Positions 6,916 to 15,395 of a DNA stretch of 32,374 nt are shown here, one piece after another. The translations under genes and the position numbers were made by a program. The stretch is from contig CAXGUG010000035.1 of the NCBI GenBank assembly GCA_964012715.1, forward strand, positions 1-32,374, given 5' to 3'. The DNA comes from UBA1479 sp964012715. Lineage in GTDB: Bacteria; Pseudomonadota; Alphaproteobacteria; Rhodospirillales; Casp-alpha2. Within the stretch, counting starts at the first letter, position 1; each line of letters starts with the position of its first letter. The notes below the pieces were generated by a model. It had not been told where the DNA came from. It did no database searches and was given only the letters and a program-made list of their open reading frames with translations.

Positions 6916-7671
6916 TCAAGCCGACTCCTGGGCCTTGAAACCCAAGACTCGCTCGGCGAATTCCGGATAGGTTCCGGCGATTTCCCGGCCGATCTTGCTG
7001 CGTAGAACGTCCAGGCGTTCCGGTTCCGGCTCCGCCGTGGTCGGCACGGTATCGGGGACGTCGAAATCGAAGCCCGTATTGTCACGCACTTCCTCGACCG
7101 AATGGCCAGGATGAACGCTTTCCAGGCGAAAACGTCCCTTTTTCCGGTCGAACGACATGATGCACAGCTCCGTCACCAGAGCATGCGGGCCGCCCGGGCG
7201 GTACACATCGGGCGGGCTGACGCCCGGTGCGCTGATGAAATCTACCTTTTCGACGAACACCCGGCGGGTATGTTCCGGGCGGAACAGGATCACGCGGGGA
7301 ACGACGAAATACATATGGGCCGATCCGAACGAGCCGGGGAATCGCCGGTCCAGGTTCGGGTATTCGCCGGTACCGACAAGGTTCAGGTTGGCCTGTCCAT
7401 CGATCTGCACCCCGCCCAGGAAGAACACGTCGATCCGCCCCTGCCCGGCCGCGTCGAACAATTCGCGCCCGCCGTCGGTGAAGGGATTATTGGACGTCCC
7501 CTGGATCAACGAGGCCCGCAAGGCCCCGCCGGTCAGCTCACGCTGCAGCAGCACCGCAGATCCGGGAACGGGCGAGGCCGCGCCCACCGCCGCGTTGCCC
7601 TTTTCCGGCAACAGGCGGGTGATCGTGGTGATCAGGAATTCTTCGGGGGAATAAGCGGTCTGCGCGGTCAC
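6916..7671 (-). CDS. Family I CoA-transferase-like protein, beta subunit
   Basis: The 251-residue product resembles the beta subunits of family I CoA-transferases (PF01144; GctB, IpdB and relatives): VGAASPVPGSAVLLQ, an ELFDAAGQGRIDVFFLGG block, QIDGQANLNLVGTG and RFPGSFGSAH follow in the usual order. At the place where classical enzymes carry their catalytic Glu (the E-x-G motif), this protein reads LIQGTS (about residues 55-60), so the thioester-forming Glu seems absent. IpdAB of steroid degradation is a known homologue that is a hydrolase rather than a transferase, so a non-transferase reaction is possible. The ATG at 7671 overlaps the alpha subunit stop by 4 bases. Substrate unknown. Confidence 0.82.
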   Translation of the reverse strand: MTAQTAYSPEEFLITTITRLLPEKGNAAVGAASPVPGSAVLLQRELTGGALRASLIQGTSNNPFTDGGRELFDAAGQGRIDVFFLGGVQIDGQANLNLVGTGEYPNLDRRFPGSFGSAHMYFVVPRVILFRPEHTRRVFVEKVDFISAPGVSPPDVYRPGGPHALVTELCIMSFDRKKGRFRLESVHPGHSVEEVRDNTGFDFDVPDTVPTTAEPEPERLDVLRSKIGREIAGTYPEFAERVLGFKAQESA

Positions 7672-8504
7672 GATGCGGCCTCCGCCTCGACGCCCAGAAC
7701 CTCGCGCTTCAGATAAGCGTCGAAGCCTTCCTGGGTGCGGGCTTCCTTGGCATAGGCTTGGATATGCGCCATATCGGCGTCGTAGGAACCGGCCAGACCC
7801 AACGGCAAGGCGCCGTTCTTGGCCTGGGCCAAACCGCCGATATACATCGCCGGAATGGTCCCGGCGGACAGCACCGGGTCTTCGGTCAGGTCGCCGTCGT
7901 GAATTTCTTCGTAAGTGACCAAGGACGTCTTGGCCGCATGAGCGATGGTGAACAGCTCGTGCCGCTTACCGACCCAGATATTCCCGTAGCGGTCCGCCAG
8001 GGGCGCATGGATCAACGCCACATCGGGCTTGATCGCCGGGACCAACAGGATCGGCCCGTTGCCTTGTTCCAGCGGATCGTCCACGACCTTCCAATCGTCG
8101 CGGTGCTTGGCAATGTCCGATCCGATCACGCCGCACAGGGGAATGAAGGGCACGCCCTTTTCCGAAGCCTGCAACGCGGTATGAATGGCGGGACAGGTGC
8201 TGTCCTTCATCTTCAGGCTGCCGTCCAGCACGCCACGGGTAAAGCTGGGGGCCAATCCGGCCTCGCCCAGGCTGACCGCCGCGGCTTCCATCGTCTTGAC
8301 GCATCCGGCGCCGATCAACAGGTCCGCCGCCATGCCGGAAACCGGCACCGCCAGAACATGCAGGTCGCGCACGCCGCGGCGCACCAGGGCGCGGATCAAT
8401 TCCATGGGAACGAAGCTGTAATCGGGCGGCAGCACGAGCAAACCGCCATCGGGCACCTGTTCGGCCAGGGCCGCGACATCGGTCGGGGTCATTTCGGTGG
8501 TCAT
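7668..8504 (-). CDS. Family I CoA-transferase-like protein, alpha subunit
   Basis: The 278-residue partner of the beta subunit. It carries the alpha-type features MELIRALVRRGVRDLHVL, the DLLIGAGCVKTMEAAAVSLG ribbon and DVALIHAPLADRYGNIWVG, as in GctA/IpdA-like proteins. The usual N-terminal V-GIGG phosphate loop is degenerate (GGLLVLPPDYSFVP). In IpdA-type proteins an acidic residue lies after the G-L-A-P-x-F segment; here that zone reads LKMKDSTCPAIH, with D101 as the candidate. The two genes overlap ATGA-fashion and should form one heteromeric enzyme. The ATG at 8504 has only a weak GGAC upstream; a second ATG four codons later is possible. No pathway genes stand beside the pair, so its substrate cannot be named. 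Confidence 0.82.
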   Translation of the reverse strand: MTTEMTPTDVAALAEQVPDGGLLVLPPDYSFVPMELIRALVRRGVRDLHVLAVPVSGMAADLLIGAGCVKTMEAAAVSLGEAGLAPSFTRGVLDGSLKMKDSTCPAIHTALQASEKGVPFIPLCGVIGSDIAKHRDDWKVVDDPLEQGNGPILLVPAIKPDVALIHAPLADRYGNIWVGKRHELFTIAHAAKTSLVTYEEIHDGDLTEDPVLSAGTIPAMYIGGLAQAKNGALPLGLAGSYDADMAHIQAYAKEARTQEGFDAYLKREVLGVEAEAAS

Positions 8505-8593
8505 TTTTATTGGTCCGTCGGTGGATGTTTCTGCCGACAGGGTGTCACAGCGGGCAAGGCCCGGTCAATCGCCGCAGACCGAAAGCCCTTGAA

Positions 8594-9040
8594 TCAGGCG
8601 GCGTTGACGACCGGTTGGCCGGCCTTTTTCCAGGCCTTCAACCCGCCGTCCAGGACCGAAACCTTGTTCAGGCCGTTCTTGCGCAGGATACGCGCGGCGC
8701 GGGCCGACAACTGATCGGACTTGCAGACCACCAGAACCGGCGTCTCGGCGTATTGCGCCAGGTCCTGTTTGATGTGCCGGATCCGCCCCATCAGATCGAT
8801 CAAGGGCAGGTTCAGGGCATCCTTGATATGGCCGTCGCTGCCGGAAAACTGACTGGGCGCGCGAACATCGACGACCAGCACATGGGGGTTGGCGTCCAGT
8901 TGCGCCCGGGCTTGGTCCGGCTTCACGTACGGAACGCCGGAAATCCAACGGGGAATTCGCCGCCCGATGAAATAGGCGAGGACGACCAGCAACATGCTGG
9001 TGATCATGCGTTGATCGAATTGGAAATTCTGCAGATCCAT
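8594..9040 (-). CDS. Membrane-anchored rhodanese-domain protein
   Basis: A 148-residue protein with one N-terminal membrane segment (about residues 12-26) and a single rhodanese domain (about 36-145). The domain shows VLVVDVRAPSQFSGSDGHI and the catalytic loop VCKSDQLSARAA with C106 as the sulfur-carrying Cys, followed by VSVLDGGLKAWKKAG. The six-residue loop after the Cys fits sulfurtransferases rather than phosphatases. The anchor probably holds the domain at the inner membrane facing the cytoplasm, as in YibN-like proteins. Start ATG at 9040, 42 bases after the pentapeptide gene's stop, so the two may be cotranscribed. Its physiological sulfur donor and acceptor are not evident. Confidence 0.9.
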   Translation of the reverse strand: MDLQNFQFDQRMITSMLLVVLAYFIGRRIPRWISGVPYVKPDQARAQLDANPHVLVVDVRAPSQFSGSDGHIKDALNLPLIDLMGRIRHIKQDLAQYAETPVLVVCKSDQLSARAARILRKNGLNKVSVLDGGLKAWKKAGQPVVNAA

Positions 9041-9082
9041 GGCGCTGAGGTCTCGGTTCCGGTGCGTCTGTCTAAGGCAGGG

Positions 9083-10471
9083 TTATTCGTCGTTATCGCC
9101 GCTGTCGTCGGCGAATTCGGACGGCAGGCCGACCGCGCCGCGCCGGTCCGATCCGGCAAGTCTGGCGCCGCGCAGGTCCGCGTTGGTCAGGTCGGCGTCC
9201 AACAGGCTGGCGCCGCGCAAATCCGCATCACGCAAATCCGCGCCCCGCAGGTCCGCCGATTCCATATCGGCGTTGCGCATATCCGCGCCGTTCAGCTTGG
9301 CTTCGCGCAGAATGGCATGCTCCAGATTGGCGCGAACCTTCCCGCCCTGCGCCTTGGTCGAGATGATGACATCGGACAGCAATGCCCCGACCATGTTGGC
9401 TTCCGCCAGGTTGGCGCGGCTTAGCTTGGCCCCACGCAGATCTGCCCGCGCCATGTTGGCCCGGCGAAGGTCGGCGAACGACATATCGGCCATCAGCAAT
9501 TCGGACCGCGAGAAATTGATCTTCTGCAAGATCGCGAACGAAAAATCGGACGCCGCCAGATTGACCCCGGACAGGTCCTTACCCGTCAGATCGGTCTTCG
9601 AGAACACGGCTCGACGGCCGTCGGTCCCATTGGCCTCGACCCATTTGGCATGGAGCAGCACCGCTTCCTGCAGGCTCATATCCATGTCTTCGACGCGTTT
9701 GGCCAGATAGGCCACGTCCAGATTGACCTTGGTCAGGTCCATGTTGTCGAAGATCGCGCCCACCAGGTCCGCGCCCGACAGGTCCGCATTCGACAGATTG
9801 GTGTTGTTGAACACCGCCCCGTGGAAGATCGCGCCGGAAAGGTTGGCGTCGGTAAAATCAGCCCCTTCCAAATCGCAGCCGGTCAGGTTCGACAAGGACA
9901 GGTTGGTGCGGATGAATTTGGCGTTGCGCAGGATGCAGTCGGTCATGTCGGTCTGCACGATCATGGAATCGGAGACCTTGGCCCCCGTCATGTCGGCGCC
10001 GCGAATGGTCGCTTTCTCAATCCCGCCGGTGGCGTCTTCGTGAATGACCGGAACCAGATCGCCGCCGCCGCGCTTGGGCTTCAACAGCACCCCATCGCGC
10101 ATGTCGGCATCGACCAGCGAGGCGCCGGTCAGGTCCGATCCAGCAAGGCAGGCCCCGCGAATATCTGCCTTGTCCAGGATCACCCGCTTCAGATTGGTGA
10201 ACCGCATGTCGGCGGCGAACAACACCGCCCCTTCCAAATTTGCGCCCGAAAGGTCGCAATGGCAGAACAGCGTGCCGGCGCATTCGATCCGCGCCAGATT
10301 ACGGCCTGCCAGATCAAGATAGCTCAAGTCATACATGGACAGGGTCGCCCGCTCGCCACCGGTGCGACCGTTGGCGAACAGCATGTGTTTGTTGAGAATC
10401 TCATCCAGCTCCTGCTGGGAGATTTTCTTCCAGTGATGATCGCCGAATTCGCGTGAATCCTGCAGCGTCAT
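9083..10471 (-). CDS. Pentapeptide-repeat protein with two tandem capped modules
   Basis: A 462-residue protein made mostly of A(D/N)LxG-type pentapeptides, which stack into a right-handed quadrilateral beta-helix. There are two similar modules. Each opens with a short helix and an H-x-x-(F/W)...G..G..RA cap (H29...R41A42 and H274...R287A288) that leads into DLxxxDLxxxNL repeats. Non-repeat insertions occur at about residues 125-155 and 250-288. The second module has the most regular repeats (residues 380-440). The tail is acidic. The start is the ATG at 10471, with AGGAG 7 bases upstream; an in-frame GTG two codons earlier is too close to that site. No signal peptide or membrane segment, so likely cytosolic. 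Some family members mimic DNA and protect gyrase; nothing here shows that role. Confidence 0.9.
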   Translation of the reverse strand: MTLQDSREFGDHHWKKISQQELDEILNKHMLFANGRTGGERATLSMYDLSYLDLAGRNLARIECAGTLFCHCDLSGANLEGAVLFAADMRFTNLKRVILDKADIRGACLAGSDLTGASLVDADMRDGVLLKPKRGGGDLVPVIHEDATGGIEKATIRGADMTGAKVSDSMIVQTDMTDCILRNAKFIRTNLSLSNLTGCDLEGADFTDANLSGAIFHGAVFNNTNLSNADLSGADLVGAIFDNMDLTKVNLDVAYLAKRVEDMDMSLQEAVLLHAKWVEANGTDGRRAVFSKTDLTGKDLSGVNLAASDFSFAILQKINFSRSELLMADMSFADLRRANMARADLRGAKLSRANLAEANMVGALLSDVIISTKAQGGKVRANLEHAILREAKLNGADMRNADMESADLRGADLRDADLRGASLLDADLTNADLRGARLAGSDRRGAVGLPSEFADDSGDNDE

Positions 10472-10639
10472 CAACACACTCCTATCCAGCGCCCTGAGCC
10501 CCAGGGCGTCGATGTTTACGCGTATCAGACCAGAATATAGGTAGCGCCATGTAAACGAAGGGTAAATCTTCGCGCTTAGCGGGAAGAATTACATATAGCG
10601 GCGATTGCTCCCAGCGCCTTTTGTGGCTATCAATCGCCC

Positions 10640-12031
10640 ATGAACGGCACAGCCCCCAAAGACAGCAAAAATCCCCAGCCGGTCCACGTTATCGGCGGCG
10701 GCCTCGCAGGCTCGGAAGCGGCCTGGCAACTGGCCCGCGCCGGCGTGCCGGTGGTTTTGCACGAAATGCGCCCGGATCGGGCAACCGACGCCCATCAAAC
10801 GGATTCCCTGGCCGAACTGGTCTGCTCGAATTCCCTGCGCTCCGACGATTATGAAACCAATGCTGTCGGCCTGCTGCACGAGGAAATGCGCCGACTCGGC
10901 TCGCTCATCATCCGCGCGGCGGACGAACACCGCGTGCCCGCCGGGGCTGCCCTGGCGGTCGACCGCGAAGGCTTTGCTCAAGCCGTCACTGAAGCACTGG
11001 AAGCCGACCCGCTGGTCACCATCGAGCGCGGCGAGATCGACGGCCTGCCGCCTGAAGACTGGTCCAGCGTGATCATCGCGACCGGGCCCCTCACCTCGCC
11101 CGGGATGTCCCAGGCCGTCTGCGAGCTGACCGGACAGGACCAACTGGCGTTCTTCGACGCCATCGCGCCGATCATCCACAAGGACTCGATCAACTTCGAC
11201 GTCGCTTGGTTCCAAAGCCGCTACGACAAAGGCGACGGCAAGGATTACATCAACCTGCCGATGACCCGAGAGCAGTACGAGGCCTTCATCGCCGAGCTGC
11301 TGGCCGCGGAAAAACACGAATTCAAGGAATGGGAAAAGGACACGCCCTATTTCGAGGGCTGCCTGCCGATTGAGGTGATGGCCGAACGCGGCCCGCGCAC
11401 CCTGTCCTTCGGCCCGATGAAGCCGGTCGGCCTAACCAATCCGAACGCCCCGGACACGCGCATGGGCGCGGTGGTGCAACTGCGCCAGGACAATGCCCTG
11501 GGCACGCTCTACAACATGGTCGGGTTCCAGACCAAGCTGACCTATGGCGAACAGGTCCGCGTGTTTCGCACCATTCCCGGCCTGGAAAACGCCGAATTCG
11601 CCCGCCTGGGCGGCATTCACCGCAATACCTTCATCAACAGCCCGACCTTGCTGGACGGGGCGCTGCGCCTGAAAAGCCAGCCGCGCCTGCGCTTCGCCGG
11701 TCAGATCACCGGTTGCGAAGGCTATGTGGAAAGTGCGGGGATCGGCCTGTTAGCGGGCCGTTTCGCCGCCGCCGAACGGCTGGAGCGGGAGCCGTCCATT
11801 CCCCCGGCCACAACCTCTATCGGAGCGCTGTTGAACCATATCACCGGCGGGGCTGAGGCCGAGACCTTCCAGCCGATGAACGCCAACTTCGGCCTGTTCC
11901 CGCCCCTGCCGACCGACGACCTGCCGAAAAAGCAGCGGCCGCGCGGACGCGATCGTAAAATCCTGTTGTCGCAACGGGCGTTGGAAGACCTGACGGCCTG
12001 GCTCAGCGACGCCAAGGAAGCAGCCGAGTAA
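10640..12031 (+). CDS. trmFO: Methylenetetrahydrofolate-tRNA-(uracil-5-)-methyltransferase TrmFO
   Basis: TrmFO makes 5-methyluridine at position 54 of the tRNA T-loop, using methylene-THF as carbon donor and FAD as reductant. The 463-residue protein has the N-terminal FAD loop VIGGGLAGSEAAWQLARAG (residues 17-35), the family motif ELVCSNSLRSD with the redox Cys C62, and YFEGCLPIEVMAERG with the second key Cys C241. The C-terminal half contains GAVVQLRQDN and GCEGYVESAGIGLLAG, also typical. Length is normal. The ATG at 10640 has no clear Shine-Dalgarno. Its last 29 bases overlap the 3' end of the oppositely oriented TPR/GT9 gene. It is a lone rightward gene, divergent from the pentapeptide gene. 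Confidence 0.97.
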   Translation: MNGTAPKDSKNPQPVHVIGGGLAGSEAAWQLARAGVPVVLHEMRPDRATDAHQTDSLAELVCSNSLRSDDYETNAVGLLHEEMRRLGSLIIRAADEHRVPAGAALAVDREGFAQAVTEALEADPLVTIERGEIDGLPPEDWSSVIIATGPLTSPGMSQAVCELTGQDQLAFFDAIAPIIHKDSINFDVAWFQSRYDKGDGKDYINLPMTREQYEAFIAELLAAEKHEFKEWEKDTPYFEGCLPIEVMAERGPRTLSFGPMKPVGLTNPNAPDTRMGAVVQLRQDNALGTLYNMVGFQTKLTYGEQVRVFRTIPGLENAEFARLGGIHRNTFINSPTLLDGALRLKSQPRLRFAGQITGCEGYVESAGIGLLAGRFAAAERLEREPSIPPATTSIGALLNHITGGAEAETFQPMNANFGLFPPLPTDDLPKKQRPRGRDRKILLSQRALEDLTAWLSDAKEAAE

Positions 12032-13523
12032 ACCGGCCCTTGCGACGGTCGTTACCGTCGCCCCCCCGCACCGCCGCCAAGTCCGCGGCAACCCGCGCCA
12101 TCACCGCCGGCCAATCACCGAACGTAGACTGTCGATACAATCGCATGGTTGGGTACCAGGGGCTGTCGTCTCGATCCACCATCCAGCGCCAATCCGGCAC
12201 CTTCGAAAGCATCGTCCAAACGGGCTTGCCCAACGCCCCCGCCAGATGCGCAACCGAGGTATCGGCGGTGATCACCAGATCAAGGCATTGGATCGCCGCC
12301 GCCGTGTCGGCGAAATCCGTCAGCAAGGCCGACAGATCGACCGCGCCATCCGGCACGGAGCGCAAATTCGCCGGTGTATCGTCGCGCAGCTTTTGCAGGC
12401 TGAACAATGTTGTTCCCGGAACGCCCGCCAACGCAGAGAACAACCCGGGCTCAATCGCCCGTTTCCAATCGTGCGCGTTAGTCGGACTTCCGGTCCAGGC
12501 AATCCCGACGCGCAGTCCGTCATGCCCTTCGATCACCGGGCGGAACCGCGCGACGTCCTCGTCGCTGGCGGTCAGGTAAGGAACATCCTTCGGCAGCGCC
12601 GAAAGCTCGGCCCCCAGCAAGCGCATGCAGGACATGGCGGGGACGTACGAATCAAAGGCTTCGCGATGGACCTTCTCGCCGATTACCTCGACCGCCCCGC
12701 CCAAGCTTTTCATCAAACGCTGCAAGGGCGGTTTGCAAGGCATAATCACCTGGGCGCAGCGCCCAGCGACCAAAGGCGCATAGCGGGCGAATTGGATCGC
12801 ATCGCCAAAGCCCTGTTCGCCAAAGAACAGAATGCGTTTATCCGCCTGGGATGATCCGTCCCAATAAGGCTGCGACGTGTCCGGCAAGCGCGCTTCTTTG
12901 GTCTTCCACCGCCACTCGTAGTCCTCGACCCCCGCGGCGGGGCCGTGCAGGGTCATCCGGATCATTCCCCTGCACATGCGGGCGTCGGCATAAGCGGGGT
13001 CGTCTTCGTTCAGCCCTGTGAGCAGGCTTTCATAGGCCGCCTCTGCTTCGGCGTAGCGCCCGGCTTCCCACAAAGTCTTTGCCCGGGCATGAGCGAACGA
13101 CACCCGCGCCGGGTCAAGGCTGGTGGCTTTGTCGTGTGCCGCCAGCGCGGCATCGAAGTCCGCTGCCCGCCGTTCGACAACTGCCAACGCACCCCAGCCT
13201 TTGGCATCGTTTGGGGCCGCTTCGGCAATCTGTCGGGCAAAACCCCGGGCCGCCCGCCAGTCGCGCACAGCGACCGCCTCGGCCAGAGACTTTCGGGGAT
13301 CATCGGTATTTTGGCGGGGCGGTTTGATCTCGAACGTTCGTCCGACCTTTTCAGGCGCCCCACCCATTCGGGAGATGGCGTCCTTGATCGATGCATCGTC
13401 CGGGGCAAGCACGGCGGCCTGCTTCAGGAAATCGAGCGCCGCGTCCCGCAGGCCGCAGCCCGCATAGAACTGAGCACGCTCCAACAATCGCTTAACGTCG
13501 CGTGATTGCCCTAGCTCGCTCAT
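12003..13523 (-). CDS. TPR protein with C-terminal glycosyltransferase-9-like domain
   Basis: A 506-residue two-part protein. The N-terminal half (about residues 10-215) holds TPR-like helical pairs, for example FDAALAAHDKATSLDP and GRYAEAEAAYESLLTG. From about residue 228 there is a Rossmann-like domain resembling the heptosyltransferase (GT9) fold: RILFFGEQGFGDAIQFARY, VGIAWTGSP and, near the C-terminus, VITADTSVAHLAGALGKPVW followed by PDWRWM and SPWYPTMRLYRQ. Such proteins are frequent, often in several copies, in Rhodospirillaceae and may glycosylate protein or surface targets; this is family inference. The ATG at 13523 (MSELGQ) has AAGGGG upstream; a TTG five codons earlier is less likely. 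Its 3' end overlaps trmFO by 29 bases tail to tail. Confidence 0.85.
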   Translation of the reverse strand: MSELGQSRDVKRLLERAQFYAGCGLRDAALDFLKQAAVLAPDDASIKDAISRMGGAPEKVGRTFEIKPPRQNTDDPRKSLAEAVAVRDWRAARGFARQIAEAAPNDAKGWGALAVVERRAADFDAALAAHDKATSLDPARVSFAHARAKTLWEAGRYAEAEAAYESLLTGLNEDDPAYADARMCRGMIRMTLHGPAAGVEDYEWRWKTKEARLPDTSQPYWDGSSQADKRILFFGEQGFGDAIQFARYAPLVAGRCAQVIMPCKPPLQRLMKSLGGAVEVIGEKVHREAFDSYVPAMSCMRLLGAELSALPKDVPYLTASDEDVARFRPVIEGHDGLRVGIAWTGSPTNAHDWKRAIEPGLFSALAGVPGTTLFSLQKLRDDTPANLRSVPDGAVDLSALLTDFADTAAAIQCLDLVITADTSVAHLAGALGKPVWTMLSKVPDWRWMVDRDDSPWYPTMRLYRQSTFGDWPAVMARVAADLAAVRGGDGNDRRKGRFTRLLPWRR

Positions 13524-13544
13524 CCCCCGCCCCTTCAAGCGCCG

Positions 13545-14411
13545 TCAATATCGGCCGCGCAAGCGCGCCGCCAACAGCACCAGCGGACGCAGACCGTCAA
13601 CGCGGATCACCGTATGGGCGAAAGGATCGTATCCGGCCTTAGCCAAGCGCTTCAGGTCGCGCGCCGCCAACCGCGCCGGAAGCAACGCCGGAAGCGCCGC
13701 GCGCGACGGTTTGTAGCGCCTAGCCTGGGCCAGCGCCGCCGCCGCACGCGCAGCGACTTGTCTGATCACAGACGTCAGCGCGGCTTCCTGATCGACCGGC
13801 CCCCTGTCTCGCAACTTGCTCAAATCCAAGCCTGCCCCTGCGCAAAGGTCGGCAGGTAGACGCACCACGCCGCTGCGCAGATGAAACGGCACGGCGCGAA
13901 GAATACCGGTCAAGGCCTGAGCCTGAGCAATGTCGGCAGCGGCATCCTTGGCCGCGCCCATGTCTTGCCCCAGAACCTGCAACGCCAGACGCAGGACCGG
14001 CCCAGCCGTCCGTTCCGCATGGTCTTCCAACGCCGCCATGTCGGCGGGCGGCTGGTCCGCCAGATCGTCCTCGCGGGCGTCCAACAGTTGTTCCAGCAAC
14101 CCCCGATCCAAGCCAAAGCGCCGCACCGCCCAGGACAAAGGCTCGGCCACGGGATGTTTGGGGGGTATCCCGGCGAAAATGTCGTCCAGCCTGTCCCGCC
14201 ACCATTGCAGGCGCATCCGCCCGATCAACTCCTCGGACACGGTTTCCCGCACACGGGCGATTTCCAGGTTGAAGGCGTAGAGCGCCAACAATCCCTCGCG
14301 CGCCTCCGGCGGGGCCAGCAAGGCCGTCAAATATCGATCGTGATCGTCCCGGCGCAGTCCGTCGGCCAATTCCGCCAATGCCGCCTGATCGGGGGTGATG
14401 TCGCGATCCAT
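13545..14411 (-). CDS. Squalene/phytoene synthase-family protein, NDUFAF6-like
   Basis: The 288-residue helical protein belongs to the squalene/phytoene synthase superfamily, but the first Asp-rich metal motif of true synthases is replaced: where they read Y-A-F-C-R-x-A-D-D, this protein reads YAFNLEIARVRETVSE (residues 45-60) followed by IGRMRLQWWRDRLDDIF. That wording is much closer to NDUFAF6, a mitochondrial complex I assembly factor. A second acidic patch, DAREDDLADQ (111-120), remains. I infer a non-catalytic or altered role, possibly in complex I assembly, rather than carotenoid or hopanoid synthesis; no other isoprenoid genes are nearby. The start at 14411 (MDRDITPDQ) has a weak AAGGG site; longer frames run back into the sodB terminator and gene. 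Confidence 0.8.
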   Translation of the reverse strand: MDRDITPDQAALAELADGLRRDDHDRYLTALLAPPEAREGLLALYAFNLEIARVRETVSEELIGRMRLQWWRDRLDDIFAGIPPKHPVAEPLSWAVRRFGLDRGLLEQLLDAREDDLADQPPADMAALEDHAERTAGPVLRLALQVLGQDMGAAKDAAADIAQAQALTGILRAVPFHLRSGVVRLPADLCAGAGLDLSKLRDRGPVDQEAALTSVIRQVAARAAAALAQARRYKPSRAALPALLPARLAARDLKRLAKAGYDPFAHTVIRVDGLRPLVLLAARLRGRY

Positions 14412-14435
14412 GCTGTCGTGCCCTTCAACGGGAAA

Positions 14436-14460
14436 CGGGGCGCCCGAAAAGGACGCCCCG
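14436..14460 (-). terminator. Rho-independent terminator of sodB
   Basis: On the minus strand CGGGGCGTCC pairs with GGGCGCCCCG over ten bases (one G-U) around a TTTTC loop and is followed by TTT. It lies 28 bases beyond the sodB stop and 25 bases before the next start, so it separates sodB from the squalene-synthase-like gene, perhaps with some read-through. Confidence 0.8.
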
Positions 14461-14487
14461 CCGTACTTTGATGCGATCCGGCGCCGA

Positions 14488-15081
14488 TTAGGCAGCCAGA
14501 TTCTTCGCCGCAAATTCCCAGTTGGCCAGGTTGTCGAAGAAGACTTCCAGGAACTTCGGGCGGGCGTTCTGGTAATCCAGATAATACGCATGCTCCCACA
14601 CGTCGCAGGTCAGCAGCGGCTTCAGGCCCTTGAGCTGCGGCAGTTCGGCATTCGCCGTGCTGACAACGTCCAGACCGCCGTCGGCCTTCTGAACCAACCA
14701 GGCCCAGCCGGAACCGAACTGCGTGGCGCCCGCACCCGTAAACTTGGTCTTCAGGTCGGCCAGGCTGCCGAAGCTTTTGTCGATGGCGGCGGCCAGGTCA
14801 CCCGACGGGGCGGCGTAGTTCGGCGTCATCGAATTCCAGAAAAAGGTGTGATTCCAGACCTGGGCTGCGTTGTTGAACACGCCCATTTCCTTCTTTTCGA
14901 AGGCGATCTTGGAAATCTCGACCAGATCCTTACCGGCGTAATCCGTACCTTCGATCAGGTTGTTCAGATTCGTCACATAGGTCTGGTGGTGTTTGCCGTG
15001 GTGGAAATCGAAGGTCTGCGCCGACATATGGGGGGCCAGGGCATCCTTGGCATAGGGAAGGTCGGGAAGCGTAAAGCTCAT
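14488..15081 (-). CDS. sodB: Iron superoxide dismutase
   Basis: SodB converts superoxide to hydrogen peroxide and oxygen in the cytoplasm. The 197-residue sequence has all four metal ligands: H27 in FDFHHGKHH, H78 in AQVWNHTFFW, D160 and H164 in CDVWEHAYY. The outer-sphere Gln lies at position 74 (NNAAQVWNH), as in iron enzymes; manganese enzymes place it later in the chain. GSGWAWLV is also typical. A strong AGGAG lies 7-8 bases before the ATG at 15081. The gene appears to be a single transcription unit with its own terminator. I see no obvious Fur box or good sigma-70 promoter in the 314-base upstream stretch. Confidence 0.97.
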   Translation of the reverse strand: MSFTLPDLPYAKDALAPHMSAQTFDFHHGKHHQTYVTNLNNLIEGTDYAGKDLVEISKIAFEKKEMGVFNNAAQVWNHTFFWNSMTPNYAAPSGDLAAAIDKSFGSLADLKTKFTGAGATQFGSGWAWLVQKADGGLDVVSTANAELPQLKGLKPLLTCDVWEHAYYLDYQNARPKFLEVFFDNLANWEFAAKNLAA

Positions 15082-15395
15082 GGTTTTTTCTCCTTTAGAA
15101 TCCTCAGTACACCATTCAAGCGCGCAGCGCGGGGGGTCGTAACGCGCAATGCCCGCGGCGATACCCGTTCATACGCTACCTTGGCGTCACCTGCACCCCT
15201 TGTTCACAGGGCGAAACGAAGATTTTTGTCTTGTTGGCCGGATTTCAAGGGCGGATTTCACGTCGTTACGTTTCCTATCCTGCGGCGAACGCAAAAGAAC
15301 TGCACAAGACACCTAATTTTAGGTGATTGCCATGAGTCTTAGCGTTAAGGTTTCACTCTCATTGTATGCAGAGACAATAAAGGCCCGAAACCGGC
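15082..15395. other. Intergenic region between sodB and the SpoIIAA-like gene
   Basis: This 314-base stretch should hold the divergent promoters of sodB and the rightward gene. Apart from the sodB ribosome site and the palindrome at 15310-15325 I see no clear element. The right half is AT-richer than the surroundings. Confidence 0.4.
15310..15325. promoter_or_regulatory. Palindrome CACCTAA-TT-TTAGGTG, candidate operator
   Basis: A perfect inverted repeat with 7-base arms lies 71 bases upstream of the start at 15396 and about 230 bases from sodB. Its length and symmetry suit a dimeric repressor or activator. It is AT-rich in the middle and lacks a T-tract, so a terminator is unlikely. The cognate protein is unknown. 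Confidence 0.45.

Noticed and set aside
9083..10471. Regular spacing in the pentapeptide gene that could be taken for a DNA tandem repeat
   Set aside because: The periodicity comes from the 15-base coding of degenerate pentapeptides; DNA units are diverged, so it is a protein repeat.
13545..14411. Carotenoid or hopanoid biosynthesis gene
   Set aside because: First Asp-rich motif is missing and no isoprenoid genes are nearby; NDUFAF6-like role fits better.
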